This document shows positions 1 to 8,728 of a stretch of DNA of 64,000 nt, one piece after another. Below the pieces are notes generated by a model that saw only the letters and a list, made by a program, of their open reading frames with translations, had not been told where the DNA came from and did no database searches. Origin of the DNA: Salipaludibacillus keqinensis (GTDB lineage: Bacteria; Bacillota; Bacilli; Bacillales; Salisediminibacteriaceae); contig NZ_PDOD01000003.1 in assembly GCF_003226325.1 (NCBI RefSeq), forward strand, positions 62,001 to 126,000, read 5' to 3'. The position numbers and the translations under genes are program-made. The stretch's first letter is position 1. Each line of letters starts with the position of its first letter.

Positions 1-243
1 ATTGTTCAAGCTGCCAAGACCGTCCTTGAGCAAACTCCACCGGAACTGTCAGCGGATATTATCGATCGTGGGATTATTATTACCGGGGGCGGAGCCTATT
101 TGCACGGGATTGACCATCTCCTAGCTGATGAATTGAAAGTCCCCGTCTTCATCGCTGAAGAACCAATGGACTGTGTGGCGAATGGGACAGGCATGTTATT
201 AGAAAACTTAGACCGCATCAACAAAAACAGAGTGAAAATATAA
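1..243 (+). CDS. mbl: Mbl, MreB-like cell-shape protein (C-terminal part)
   Basis: The window opens inside an open frame that gives the last 80 residues of an actin-like MreB/Mbl protein. The C-terminal signature is clear: an [13 protein letters not shown] nucleotide-binding turn, followed by [18 protein letters not shown]. This cytoplasmic protein polymerises under the membrane and guides cell-wall elongation machinery. I call Mbl rather than MreB from the neighbours, because mbl-flhO-flhP is a conserved Bacillus gene order. The 5' end lies outside the window. Stop codon TAA at 241-243. Confidence 0.9.
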   Translation: MVQAAKTVLEQTPPELSADIIDRGIIITGGGAYLHGIDHLLADELKVPVFIAEEPMDCVANGTGMLLENLDRINKNRVKI

Positions 244-295
244 ATAGATTTAATAAAGCACAATTGCCTTTAGATCATCATCTATGTTTTAAAAG

Positions 296-320
296 GAATT
301 CTTGCGTCTCGTGAGAATTC
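296..320 (+). terminator. hairpin between mbl and flhO
   Basis: An 11-bp stem with a 3-nt loop: left arm GAATTCTTGCG, right arm CGTGAGAATTC, including two G-T pairs. It is followed by the weakly T-rich TCTTAT. It may be a weak terminator of mbl or an attenuator before flhO. No clear SigD-type promoter was found before flhO. Confidence 0.45.
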
Positions 321-356
321 TCTTATACGAATTAGCCATTTAAAGAGGTGAAGGGT

Positions 357-1184
357 ATGTTACGTGGGTTATATGCGGCAGGATCAGGAATGATCGCCCA
401 ACAGCGTCGGCAAGAAATGTTGTCCAATAATTTATCGAATATTAACACTCCAGGCCATAAAGGAGACCAAAGCTCTTTACGAGCGTTTCCGAATATGCTT
501 ATTCAAGCCATGGGAACGGATCATCCCCGCTCTCACGGAACGAATCGTGTAGGCGAGCTTTCCACGGGTGTGTATATGCAAGAGCAGACACCGAATTTCC
601 GGCAAGGAGATATGCAAGAAACGGACAACACGACGGACGTGGCTCTTCTGCAAGGACTAGTCCCGACAGATGAGGAAACGGGAGAGGACGCCATGCTTGT
701 TTATGAAACATTGAATAATGATGGAGACCTGCGCTATACCCGAAACGGCAACTTCACCGTAGATGGACAAGGGTTCTTAACCAGTTCCCAAGGGCACTAT
801 ATTCTTGGCATTGATGGCGAGCCGATCAATGTGCAAAACGATCAGATTCGTGTTGATAGTAACGGAGAGATCTTTTCCACTGTGGACGAAGAACTCCTCG
901 GTCAGATCAATGTCGCTGTTGTAACAGACCCGACCCAACTGGTAAAAGAGGGGGAAGGGTTTCTTCGATACGAGGGTGAAAATGATGTTTTTACAGCGGT
1001 AGATAACGAGGATGTCACCTACCAGCTTCAGCAAGGCTTCATTGAACGTTCAAACGTCGACGCCTCCCAGACAGTGACTGAGATGATGACTGCTTTAAGA
1101 GCTTTTGAGGCGAACCAGAAAGTCCTCCAAGCATATGATCAAAGCATGGAGCGGGCTGTTAACGATATTGGACGTATTGGATAA
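357..1184 (+). CDS. flhO: FlhO, flagellar basal-body rod/hook protein
   Basis: A 275-residue flagellar rod/hook-family protein (FlgG-like). The N-terminus MLRGLYAAGSGM with the following NNLSNINTPGHK is the typical flagellar basal-body rod signature. The C-terminus has NVDASQTVTEMMTALRAFEANQK, the matching C-terminal helix motif. The frame stays open to a GTG at 348, but that codon lies inside the ribosome binding site AAAGAGGTGAA, so the ATG at 357 is the better start and matches the known N-terminus of B. subtilis FlhO. It probably forms part of the distal rod with FlhP. The next gene starts 39 bp downstream. Confidence 0.93.
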   Translation: MLRGLYAAGSGMIAQQRRQEMLSNNLSNINTPGHKGDQSSLRAFPNMLIQAMGTDHPRSHGTNRVGELSTGVYMQEQTPNFRQGDMQETDNTTDVALLQGLVPTDEETGEDAMLVYETLNNDGDLRYTRNGNFTVDGQGFLTSSQGHYILGIDGEPINVQNDQIRVDSNGEIFSTVDEELLGQINVAVVTDPTQLVKEGEGFLRYEGENDVFTAVDNEDVTYQLQQGFIERSNVDASQTVTEMMTALRAFEANQKVLQAYDQSMERAVNDIGRIG

Positions 1185-1223
1185 TAAACTTAAGCTCATT
1201 ATAAAAAAAGCAGGTGAACCTTC

Positions 1224-2054
1224 ATGAATCAATCAATGATTAATTCAGCCGTAACCATGGGGCAAATACAACATAAATTGGACACAACAGGAAACAACTT
1301 AGCCAATGCGAACACGACCGGTTATAAACGTCGTGATACGAGTTTTTCGGACCTTCTTTTTCAACAGGTAAATAATCAGTTTGTTACTGAAAAAGAAGTG
1401 GGACGCCAAACACCGCATGGTATTCGTGTAGGTTCAGGAGCTTCCGTTGCGCAAACGGCAGTTCGTTTCCAACAAGGGTCTATTCAAGAAACAGGCCGTG
1501 ATTTGGACGTTAGTATGACGGAACCTGGGTATTTCTTCGAGGTTTCCCCGACAGACGAGGGAGAGCGCCGGTTTACGAGAGATGGCGCCTTTTATTTGAG
1601 CCCGAACCCGAATGTTGCTGAGGAAAATCTCCTCGTTAATTCAGAGGGAGAATATGTGCTTTCAGCAGCGGGTCAACCGATCTCCTTACCGGCCAATTAC
1701 GACTCTTTTCAAATCACCGATACAGGGGCGATTCAGATGACCTTTGAAGACGGGCTAGAAGAAAATGTCGGACAACTACAGCTTGTCAATATTAACAAAC
1801 CGCAACTGTTAAATAGTATTGGCGATAACAACTATGTTTTTCCTGACTTAAACGAACTGGATCTAGAATTAGCCGATGTTCTTGAAGAGGGAGTGAACGC
1901 AGGAGTGATCCGCCAATCCTCCTTGGAGATGTCGAATGTGGATACAGGGAAAGAAATGAACGACATGATGGAAGCACAACGATTTTATCAATTTAACTCT
2001 CAAGCCATCAGCATCACGGATCAAATGATGGGACTTGTTACGAACCTTCGCTAA
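1224..2054 (+). CDS. flhP: FlhP, flagellar basal-body rod/hook protein
   Basis: A 276-residue paralogue of FlhO. It has the N-terminal rod signature NNLANANTTGYKRRD and the C-terminal SNVDTGKEMNDMMEAQRFYQFNSQ helix region (given here in parts: SNVDTGKEMNDMM then EAQRFYQFN). It is preceded by the ribosome binding site AGGTGAA. The pair flhO-flhP forms one transcription unit. The product is expected in the flagellar rod between hook and basal body. Gene order and length agree with the Bacillus family. Confidence 0.92.
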   Translation: MNQSMINSAVTMGQIQHKLDTTGNNLANANTTGYKRRDTSFSDLLFQQVNNQFVTEKEVGRQTPHGIRVGSGASVAQTAVRFQQGSIQETGRDLDVSMTEPGYFFEVSPTDEGERRFTRDGAFYLSPNPNVAEENLLVNSEGEYVLSAAGQPISLPANYDSFQITDTGAIQMTFEDGLEENVGQLQLVNINKPQLLNSIGDNNYVFPDLNELDLELADVLEEGVNAGVIRQSSLEMSNVDTGKEMNDMMEAQRFYQFNSQAISITDQMMGLVTNLR

Positions 2055-2162
2055 TTCATGATTCTGTTTAATTGGATGAACCTTTGTGACTTTTTGGATT
2101 CACATGAGTTTACAACAGTGTTATGATAGTTGGACATTATTGCAACAGACGAGGAGCTAGTC

Positions 2163-2741
2163 ATGAGTAAAGAGAAAGATTTCAACAATCAGCCAGAAGA
2201 TCATAAGAGCGATACGCCTTCAACGGATGCTGAGCATCAGCCATCACAACCAAATCACGTACCAGCTGAAGAATCAGCCGATGATGATTTCATGAAACCA
2301 TTTCTTGAACCGGAAAATAAACAGTCAGCCGATCCTTCTGAGCCAGTGAGGGAGAAAAACGCGGGTCCTGTGTCAGAAGATATCGAGCAGCCTGATGATC
2401 CCCCTCTTTCTGAGGAGGATGTAGAGGATCAGCAAGTTGCTTCTGCTCCCCTTCCTCAGCGGACGGACGCGCCATCCGAAGAGGATGAAGAAGTAGCTGA
2501 AGAAGAGGATGAAGAGAAGCGCAAAGACCGAAAGCGAGAGAAAACAGGGCGTATTAGGATGATTCCTATCTGGGTTCGACTCGTGTTTATTATCGCTGCA
2601 ATCATAGGGAGCCTTGCACTAGGAGCGATGATTGGCTACGGCATTGTTGGAGAAGGTGGCAATCCGATGGACGTGTTTAATCCTCAGACGTGGTATCATA
2701 TTTACGATATCATTTTTGAAGGTACAGACCGACAGCGGTAA
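2163..2741 (+). CDS. EpuA-type single-span membrane protein (often named RNA polymerase subunit beta in databases)
   Basis: A 192-residue protein. Residues 1-130 are very acidic, low-complexity and Pro/Glu/Asp/Ser rich, then a basic cluster (KRKDRKREK) precedes one transmembrane helix (about residues 137-160). The C-terminus has GYGIVGEGGNPMDVF and a W-YHIYDI segment. This short C-terminal region is the EpuA family, which databases carry under the misleading name DNA-directed RNA polymerase subunit beta; I see no polymerase domain. Homologues lie between flhP and fabZ in many Bacillaceae. The ATG at 2163 follows GAGGAGC; the frame also extends back to a TTG at 2130 that has no such site. Its function is unknown to me. 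Confidence 0.75.
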   Translation: MSKEKDFNNQPEDHKSDTPSTDAEHQPSQPNHVPAEESADDDFMKPFLEPENKQSADPSEPVREKNAGPVSEDIEQPDDPPLSEEDVEDQQVASAPLPQRTDAPSEEDEEVAEEEDEEKRKDRKREKTGRIRMIPIWVRLVFIIAAIIGSLALGAMIGYGIVGEGGNPMDVFNPQTWYHIYDIIFEGTDRQR

Positions 2742-2748
2742 AGGTGAT

Positions 2749-2799
2749 GAGGGGCTGGACGTGTTTACGGAGAAATTCCGTTAACGTGTCCAGCTCCTC
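2749..2799 (+). terminator. long hairpin after the EpuA-like gene
   Basis: A near-perfect inverted repeat of about 22 bp per arm with a short loop. The outer arms are GAGGGGCTGGAC and GTCCAGCTCCTC. The following TTGTGTCTCTG is only partly T-rich, so termination may be incomplete and fabZ may be read through. Confidence 0.55.
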
Positions 2800-2877
2800 T
2801 TGTGTCTCTGAATAAAAAAACGTAAACTAAACATAAGTAGAAATCATTGTCTGATTATATGAGGAGGTCACAATCTT

Positions 2878-3312
2878 ATGCTAGATGTACAAGAAATAAA
2901 AGAGATTATTCCCCATCGCTATCCTTTTTTGTTGGTGGATCGAATTTTAGAGGTTGAAGAAGGTCAACGGGCTGTAGGGATCAAGAACGTAACTGCAAAC
3001 GAAGAGTTCTTTAATGGTCATTTTCCCGATTACCCTGTCATGCCCGGTGTGTTAATTATTGAGGCATTAGCTCAAGTCGGAGCAGTAGCGATGTTAAAGA
3101 AAGAAGAGAATCGCGGTCGCCTTGCATTCTTCGCCGGGATTGACGGCTGTCGCTTCAAAGGTCAAGTGAAGCCTGGAGACCAACTTCGTCTAGAAGTAGA
3201 AATGACTCGTCTTCGAGGGTCGATCGGTAAAGGAAAAGCAACCGCATCTGTCGAAGGAAAAACGGTGGCAGAAGCTGAACTCATGTTTGCTTTAGGTGAT
3301 AAACAAGAATAA
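2878..3312 (+). CDS. fabZ: FabZ, 3-hydroxyacyl-ACP dehydratase
   Basis: A 144-residue hot-dog-fold dehydratase of type II fatty acid synthesis. It removes water from 3-hydroxyacyl-ACP to give trans-2-enoyl-ACP. The start [20 protein letters not shown] is typical, and the catalytic histidine (H48) and glutamate (E62) sit in the conserved [14 protein letters not shown] and IEALAQ segments. Length is normal for the family. ATG at 2878 follows GAGGAGGTC at a somewhat long spacing. A strong terminator follows, so it ends the conserved housekeeping segment. Confidence 0.95.
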   Translation: MLDVQEIKEIIPHRYPFLLVDRILEVEEGQRAVGIKNVTANEEFFNGHFPDYPVMPGVLIIEALAQVGAVAMLKKEENRGRLAFFAGIDGCRFKGQVKPGDQLRLEVEMTRLRGSIGKGKATASVEGKTVAEAELMFALGDKQE

Positions 3313-3322
3313 GTAAGCGAAG

Positions 3323-3355
3323 AACTCCTCTAGAATGAAGAGGAGTTTTTTGTTT
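3323..3355 (+). terminator. Rho-independent terminator of fabZ
   Basis: Perfect 9-bp stem AACTCCTCT / AGAGGAGTT with a 7-nt loop, followed by TTTTTTG-type tail. Confidence 0.9.
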
Positions 3356-3778
3356 GGATTCCATGACACATAGCTATACCTAACACGGAGTGGCTTTGAG
3401 CCCACAGTGCAGGCGTGCATAATCAAACGTTTGATTAACTATTTTGTGACACGCCTCGGTATGAAAGGGATAGAATCGACATAGATAGATTGTGGGAAAG
3501 TGTGTGAAAAAAACAATAGTTGAACAAGACTTTATTCATTTAATAAATCATGATAGGTAGATAATTGTGATGGAAAAACCTTCTGAAATCAGTGTGTGTA
3601 ACCAATTGAGTGAACTTATTTTGAATTTGGGAGATCGTGTGTAAAATATGGGAGATTATCAAAAATGTTTTTTTCATGTTTTGAAGTGGTGAAAACGTGA
3701 AATAGCCCGAAGTAGAAACATTGCTATTGCAATTATCTTAAGCAAAAAAACTTTAAACTACTTTAGGAGGAATTATTC
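3356..3778. other. 423-bp non-coding stretch before the lipoprotein array
   Basis: No convincing gene. The stretch is AT-rich. A possible SigA promoter could lie near TTGAAT (about 3623) and TAAAAT (about 3644), but the spacer is short (15 bp), so I do not call it. The last 15 bp hold a strong ribosome binding site (TTTAGGAGGAATT) for the first lipoprotein. Confidence 0.5.
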
Positions 3779-4180
3779 ATGAGAAAAAAGACAATCTTAA
3801 CGGTAGCTTCAGCTATCTTATCTTTAGGGATCCTAGCAGCATGCGGAGATAACGACGAGAACGTTGACATTGAAATCAATGAGAACAACGGAAACAACGG
3901 TGGCGTTGAAGAAACAAACGACGGTGTTGACAACAATGACGGCATGGACAATGACAACGGTATGGAGAACAACGATGGAATGAATAACAATGATGGAATG
4001 AACAATGACGACGGAATGAATAACAATGATGGAATGAACAACAATGATGGCAACGACGGAGACGTTAACGTTGATGTAGATGCTGACTCTGATGCAGACG
4101 CAGATGGTGATGCTGACGGAAACGCTGATGGTAATGCAGACGGTAATGCCGATGCAGATGCTGATAACGCAGAAGATTAA
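3779..4180 (+). CDS. small Asp/Asn/Gly-rich lipoprotein, copy 1
   Basis: A 133-residue predicted lipoprotein: basic start MRKK, hydrophobic stretch and lipobox LAAC with the lipidated cysteine at residue 21. The mature part has no aromatic residues and is built from NNDGM-type repeats, changing near the C-terminus to Asp-Ala/Asp-Gly repeats. The composition is extremely acidic and probably disordered; the D-x-D-x-D-G spacing could bind divalent cations, but this is only a guess. First of four tandem relatives. The ribosome binding site AGGAGG is 8 bp before ATG. I do not recognise a family with known function. Confidence 0.8.
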   Translation: MRKKTILTVASAILSLGILAACGDNDENVDIEINENNGNNGGVEETNDGVDNNDGMDNDNGMENNDGMNNNDGMNNDDGMNNNDGMNNNDGNDGDVNVDVDADSDADADGDADGNADGNADGNADADADNAED

Positions 4181-4273
4181 TTTGTTGGAAATTCAATTTT
4201 AATTAAAAAATCATCAATAATTATGTATCGAAAGTAACACAATAATAGATATTAGATTGAAGGAGGAAAAATC

Positions 4274-4534
4274 ATGAAGAAGAAGTTAATGTTAACAGCC
4301 TTATCAAGTGTATTAGCTCTAGGTGTTCTAGGAGCATGTGGAGATGCAGAGAATAACGACGGTTTAGAAAATGATCCAGCAGTTGAAAACAATGGCGGCA
4401 TGAATGATGACGGCATGGACAACGATGGAATGAACAACGACGGCATGGATAATGACATGGATGATGATGGAATGAATAACGATGGTATGAATAATGACAT
4501 GAACGATGACATGAATAACGACACTAACGGTTAA
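4274..4534 (+). CDS. small Asp/Asn/Gly/Met-rich lipoprotein, copy 2
   Basis: An 86-residue lipoprotein with signal MKKKLMLTALSSV, lipobox LGAC (Cys at 22) and a mature tail of (N/D)NDGM and DMNND repeats. The first 165 or so nucleotides are almost identical to copy 3, so the two arose by recent duplication. Strong AAGGAGGAAAAA ribosome binding site. Function unknown. Confidence 0.8.
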   Translation: MKKKLMLTALSSVLALGVLGACGDAENNDGLENDPAVENNGGMNDDGMDNDGMNNDGMDNDMDDDGMNNDGMNNDMNDDMNNDTNG

Positions 4535-4589
4535 TTATTTCGTTATCGTTAAATGATTTTATTAAAATTACCTTTAGGAGGAAAACAAC

Positions 4590-4793
4590 ATGAAGAAAAA
4601 AGTGATGTTAACAGCCTTATCAAGTGTATTAGCTCTAGGTGTTCTAGGAGCATGTGGAGATGCAGAGAATAACGACGGTTTAGAAAATGATCCAGCAGTT
4701 GAGAACAATGGCGGCATGAATGATGACGGCATGGACAACGATGGCATGGATGACGATGGTATGGATAATGATATGAACGAAGGTAACGAATAA
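4590..4793 (+). CDS. small Asp/Asn/Gly/Met-rich lipoprotein, copy 3
   Basis: A 67-residue lipoprotein. Residues 1-53 match copy 2 except at one position (V for L at residue 5). It ends in a shorter DGMDNDMNEGNE tail. Lipobox LGAC, ribosome binding site TTAGGAGGAAAA. It sits 55 bp after copy 2 and shares the array transcript or has its own weak promoter; no separate promoter is obvious. Confidence 0.8.
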   Translation: MKKKVMLTALSSVLALGVLGACGDAENNDGLENDPAVENNGGMNDDGMDNDGMDDDGMDNDMNEGNE

Positions 4794-4866
4794 GTTTTGT
4801 TAGCTTAATGATTACGTACTTCAACAATTTTTATTATAAATATAAATTTTGAAGGAGGAACAAATC

Positions 4867-5022
4867 ATGAAGAAAAAGTTGATGTTAACAGCGTTGTCTA
4901 GTGTATTGGCGTTAGGTGTTCTAGGAGCTTGCGGTGACGTGAACGATGAACCGCTGAACGATGATCCGATGGAGAATGACGGCGGTATGAATGATGACAT
5001 GAACAACGATGGAGACATGTAA
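4867..5022 (+). CDS. small Asp/Asn/Gly/Met-rich lipoprotein, copy 4 (51 residues)
   Basis: A 51-residue member of the same family with the same signal (MKKKLMLTALSSVLALGV) and lipobox LGAC (Cys 22). Only 29 mature residues remain, again rich in Asp, Asn, Gly and Met. It has a strong GAAGGAGGAAC ribosome binding site, so it is very likely translated in spite of its length. A terminator follows immediately and closes the four-gene array. Confidence 0.78.
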   Translation: MKKKLMLTALSSVLALGVLGACGDVNDEPLNDDPMENDGGMNDDMNNDGDM

Positions 5023-5038
5023 TAGACTGAAAGTTTGA

Positions 5039-5065
5039 GGGCGTGCTGAGGCACGTCCTTTTTTT
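5039..5065 (+). terminator. terminator of the lipoprotein array
   Basis: 8-bp stem GGGCGTGC / GCACGTCC (one G-T pair), 4-nt loop, seven-T tail. Confidence 0.9.
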
Positions 5066-5208
5066 ATGCACTATTTTCATTATAGGGCTAATATTAAAAA
5101 TTAGGTCATGAAATACCTTCTACATTCTTAAATATATCTTTTATTTTTAAAGAAATTAACCCAATTATAGATAAAATTATTTGCAGTGATAGTTTTATTC
5201 AAAAATAT

Positions 5209-6682
5209 ATGGGGGTCTTTTTGTTGCAGTCTGTAGAGATAGAAGAAAAAGAATTGCAAGAATATCGGAAAATGGGGTTGAGAACTAGTTCCAGTGAATT
5301 TGATAAGTGGTTAAAGGGTGGGTTGCTAAATAATATTGATGAGAACTTTTTATCACAAGTAAATAATTATTGGATCGAAAATTATGATAGAAAGATTGAT
5401 CCTACTTTACACGTAGCCTTTTCGAATCTAACTGGCAGAAAAGATAATAGGTTAATCCAGGAAAAATAATAAGAAAAGAGATTTTTCCTGTATTTAATGA
5501 TTATGACATGTCGGTATTTTATAAAGATAAAAATTTATACGATATAGTCGTTAATCCCCCTCGTTCTGCTGTGACTTTAGTAAAGAATATAAACGGTAAC
5601 TATTACGATGGAGACCACAATGGTATAAATTACTTAGAAGCATCTAGATTACTATTAGATAGTGATAAGGATATGATCATTAAACCAAGCAGATCTAACA
5701 ATGGAAATGGAGTAGCTAAATTGTCGGTACGTAACGGAAAGGTTTATCTTAAAGAAAAACCAGTGACCTTTCAGGATATAGAAGATATTTATAAAGAAAA
5801 TTTTTTAGTTCAGGAAGCTATTCAACAACACCCTACAATGGCAGCTCCCCATCCGGCTTCTGTGAATACTTTAAGAATGGTTACATTTAGATGCAAGAAT
5901 GAAATTAGATACTTATTAGCCTTTGCCCGATTTGGCAGCAACAATGATATAAGGGATAACGCGGGAGCTAATGAAGGTGCTGATGGAATTCGGGTGGGTA
6001 TTACTGATTCAGGTGATTTTTATGACGTTGCCTTAAGTAAGTATGGGAAAACTTACACTCATCATCCTACAACTGGTTTTTGTTTTCCTGAATTAAATTC
6101 AATACCTAATTATGATGAGTACATACAATTTGTAAAGGATTGTCATAAAAACATCCTACATCTTGATATTATTTCATGGGATATTGTTATGGGAGCTGAC
6201 ACTAAACCGGTTTTTTTAGAACCGAACTTTGCTGGCACTCCGACATTTTACCAACTGGCTTCACAGAAACCTTTTTTTTGGTGATTTAACAGAAGAAGTG
6301 CTCCATTATGTTAAGAATCAACTCGCGGAAAGCGAACCGCTTTTGATGAAAAAAGATAGAAATAAATTAGCTAGAAAGGCAGAGCAAGAAAATTTAGAAA
6401 AACAGAAAAAAATTGATAACGAATTAAAGGAAGTAACAAAGCTTTATGTTGACTTGAAAGGTGAAACCCAAAAAATAAAAAGAGAACTACTTATGAAAGA
6501 TGATGTGCTTCGCTCCAAAAATAAATAAAGATGAAGCATTAAAAAGCAAAGAGAAAAAGCTTCATAAGAAGGAGACGGAAATTGAAAATTTCATTAAAAA
6601 ATATGAGAGTGTAATACAAAGCAAAAGTTGGCGTTACACCCATATGTTTCGAATTTTATTAAAGTTGATAAAAGGTAAATAA
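5209..6682 (+). pseudogene. sugar-transfer-type ATP-grasp protein broken by three homopolymer frameshifts
   Basis: Four consecutive open pieces (5209-5469, 5508-6284, 6229-6528, 6500-6682) join into one protein of about 490 residues. The middle piece has ATP-grasp features: IIKPSRSNNGNGV (ATP-binding loop), NFLVQEAI, and the metal-site strand VFLEPNFAGTP. It resembles the sugar-transfer-associated ATP-grasp family found in surface-polysaccharide loci. The breaks lie at an A5 run (5462-5466; one extra A restores the frame), a T8 run (6272-6279; one T fewer restores it) and an A5 run near 6520 (one A fewer restores it). The tail is coiled-coil and ends with SKSWRYTHMFR, a C-terminal motif seen in many surface-glycan proteins. 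It is either a decayed gene, a phase-variable gene or a sequencing artefact. The true start is uncertain: ATG 5209, or TTG 5224 behind GGGGGTC. Confidence 0.7.
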
Positions 6683-6918
6683 GCTTTAATTCTTAGCTAT
6701 CCCACATTTTCTCGATAATTCTTTGCACAGTTTACGTCAACAAAATGGTAAAGTGTGAAAGACTGCTTAAAAGCTGCAAATGCTATTGTCACAAGCTTGA
6801 AAGCAGGTTAAGATTATCCTCAGTTGATCAAAAGAAATCTGGTCAACGATGTGAGCCGGGTTATTTCAACTCTTAATGGACTCGCATAAATAGCACGAAA
6901 AATCAGGAGGAATTTATA

Positions 6919-7251
6919 ATGAAAAAGAAATTATCACTTTCAATCTTATCAGGTGTTTTAGCAGTTGGCGTATTGGCAGCTTGTGGAGACAACAGCGAAA
7001 ATAATAACGACCCAATGATGGAAGACAACAACACAGAAACTAACGTTGACATTGAAAACAATGAAATGAACAACGACATGGAAGAAAACATGGAAAATAA
7101 CATGGAAAATGACATGGAAGAAAACTTAGAAGAAAACAACACAGAAGCTAACGTTGACGTTGAAAACAACGAAATGAACAATGACATGGAAGAAAACATG
7201 GAAGATAACATGGAAAATGACATTGAAGAGAACGACGCAGCAAACGAATAA
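6919..7251 (+). CDS. small Asn/Asp/Glu/Met-rich lipoprotein, copy 5
   Basis: A 110-residue predicted lipoprotein with signal MKKKLSLSILSGV and lipobox LAAC (Cys 22). The mature region is Asn/Glu/Met rich, built from ENNEMNNDMEEN-type repeats, and contains an internal duplication of about 39 residues. It is related in design to copies 1-4, with Glu replacing much of the Asp/Gly. AGGAGGAATT ribosome binding site. Its own terminator follows, so it is a separate unit from the array. Function unknown. Confidence 0.78.
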   Translation: MKKKLSLSILSGVLAVGVLAACGDNSENNNDPMMEDNNTETNVDIENNEMNNDMEENMENNMENDMEENLEENNTEANVDVENNEMNNDMEENMEDNMENDIEENDAANE

Positions 7252-7264
7252 TAGTTACACAGTT

Positions 7265-7297
7265 AAGAGAGGTGATTCGCTCACCTCTCTTTTTTTT
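7265..7297 (+). terminator. terminator after lipoprotein copy 5
   Basis: Perfect 11-bp stem AAGAGAGGTGA / TCACCTCTCTT, 5-nt loop, T-rich tail. Confidence 0.92.
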
Positions 7298-7309
7298 GTT
7301 CTTTTTCTT

Positions 7310-7340
7310 TTGAGCCTAAAATGTAAGATTCATCTATAAT
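7310..7340 (+). promoter_or_regulatory. possible SigA promoter of the pgs operon
   Basis: TTGAGC and a perfect TATAAT, but with a 19-bp spacer, 160 bp before pgsB and just after the preceding terminator. The -10 box is good and the spacing is not ideal, so the call is tentative. Confidence 0.35.
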
Positions 7341-7501
7341 CCACGAGCTTCCGCAGGCTCTCGATGAGGAGTATCCCAACCCCCTGAATACTTCCTCCAC
7401 CCCTTTATCATACCTTTTTCAAAAATCATGCTATTCTTCCGCTTAAAAAAGAAAAAGTTACACAGACTAATGAGAACTCACTTTTAGAAAGGCGATTAGT
7501 T

Positions 7502-8683
7502 ATGTACCTTATTCCACTCTTCATTTCCTTATTGCTTACAGCAGCAATCATTGAGCGCATCTTTCATCAGAAATATGTGCAAAGCATACCGGTGAGGATC
7601 AATATTAACGGCGTTCGTGGTAAGTCAACAGTGACGAGATTGGTTACAGGCATAGTCACGGAAGCGGGATATAAAACCGTTGGTAAAACGACAGGCACAT
7701 CAGCGAGAATGATTGTCTGGGATCAACAGGAAGAAATCCCAATGATCAGAGATCCGGAAGGGCCCAATATTAAAGAGCAGAAGAAAGTTATAAAAGATGC
7801 GTCAAAACGAGGAGCAGACGTTTTAATTAGTGAGTGTATGGCCGTTCAGCCGGATTATCAAATCACCTTTCAAGAGGTTCTTTTACAGGCGAACATCGGC
7901 GTGATTGTCAATGTGTTAGAAGATCATATGGATGTTCTCGGTCCCACATTAGATGATGTGGCAGATTCCTTTGTGGCTACCATTCCATATAAGGGGACGT
8001 TAATTATCAATCAATCAGCTTATACGTCTCGTTATCTTCAAGAAGCGAAAAAGAGACAGACGAAGGTCATCATTGCAGAACCTGATCGAGTGTCTGAAGA
8101 CTATTTGCGAAAATTCTCCTATCTTATTTTTCCGGAAAACGCGGCTCTTGCCCTCGCAGTGGCACAGGCGCTTCATATTGATGAAACAACGGCCAAAGTG
8201 GGCATGCTCAACGCGTCCCCTGACCCAGGAGCGTTACGAATTGAGAAGATTACTTATGAGGAAACTACCTCGCCTTTCGTCAATGCCTTCGCTGCCAACG
8301 ATCCTCATTCAACCTTGGCAATCTGGGAGCGAGTTCAACTACTAGGCTACTCAAAAGAGCGTCCCATAGTGATCATGAATTGTCGGGCAGACAGATTAGA
8401 CCGGACGGAGCAATTTGCCGAGGATGTGTTAACGAAGATTGACATTTATACCCTCATTCTTATCGGTGAAGGGACGGAACCGATTGTCCGAGCGTTCAAC
8501 GAGGGCAAGATCGAAGCAAATCAACTGATCAACCTAGAAGGTAAAAGCACGGCAGAAGTAACTAGAGCAGTTTACGAGCACGTTAGCGGCGACGTGATGT
8601 TTGGTATTGGTAATATTCACGGGGCGGCTGAGGGGCTGCTTAAAGAAGTACAGAAGCGGTCTGAAGAGGAAATAGCTTCATAA
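7502..8683 (+). CDS. pgsB: PgsB/CapB, poly-gamma-glutamate synthase ligase subunit
   Basis: A 393-residue Mur-ligase-related amide ligase of the PgsBCA complex. It activates the polymer or glutamate carboxylate with ATP and adds gamma-linked glutamate at the membrane. A hydrophobic N-terminal segment (residues 1-20) anchors it. The ATP loop NGVRGKST is at residues 36-43. DVLISECMAVQPDYQ and NVLEDHMDVLG match conserved PgsB blocks. Length agrees with the family (about 393 in B. subtilis). It is first in a five-gene run with pgsC 45 bp downstream. Whether the product is released or attached depends on the CapD-like gene downstream. Confidence 0.95.
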   Translation: MYLIPLFISLLLTAAIIERIFHQKYVQSIPVRININGVRGKSTVTRLVTGIVTEAGYKTVGKTTGTSARMIVWDQQEEIPMIRDPEGPNIKEQKKVIKDASKRGADVLISECMAVQPDYQITFQEVLLQANIGVIVNVLEDHMDVLGPTLDDVADSFVATIPYKGTLIINQSAYTSRYLQEAKKRQTKVIIAEPDRVSEDYLRKFSYLIFPENAALALAVAQALHIDETTAKVGMLNASPDPGALRIEKITYEETTSPFVNAFAANDPHSTLAIWERVQLLGYSKERPIVIMNCRADRLDRTEQFAEDVLTKIDIYTLILIGEGTEPIVRAFNEGKIEANQLINLEGKSTAEVTRAVYEHVSGDVMFGIGNIHGAAEGLLKEVQKRSEEEIAS

Positions 8684-8728
8684 GGGAAACGCAGGACCAA
8701 ATCGGTGATAGAAAAGGAGCTGCCTGAC

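Noticed and set aside
2163-2741. RNA polymerase beta subunit
   Set aside because: This is the database name of the EpuA family; the protein is a small acidic membrane protein with no polymerase domain.
6272-6284. Programmed frameshift at the T8 run of the ATP-grasp gene
   Set aside because: Two more frameshifts in the same gene make programmed slippage unlikely, and there is no stimulatory structure or Shine-Dalgarno evident.
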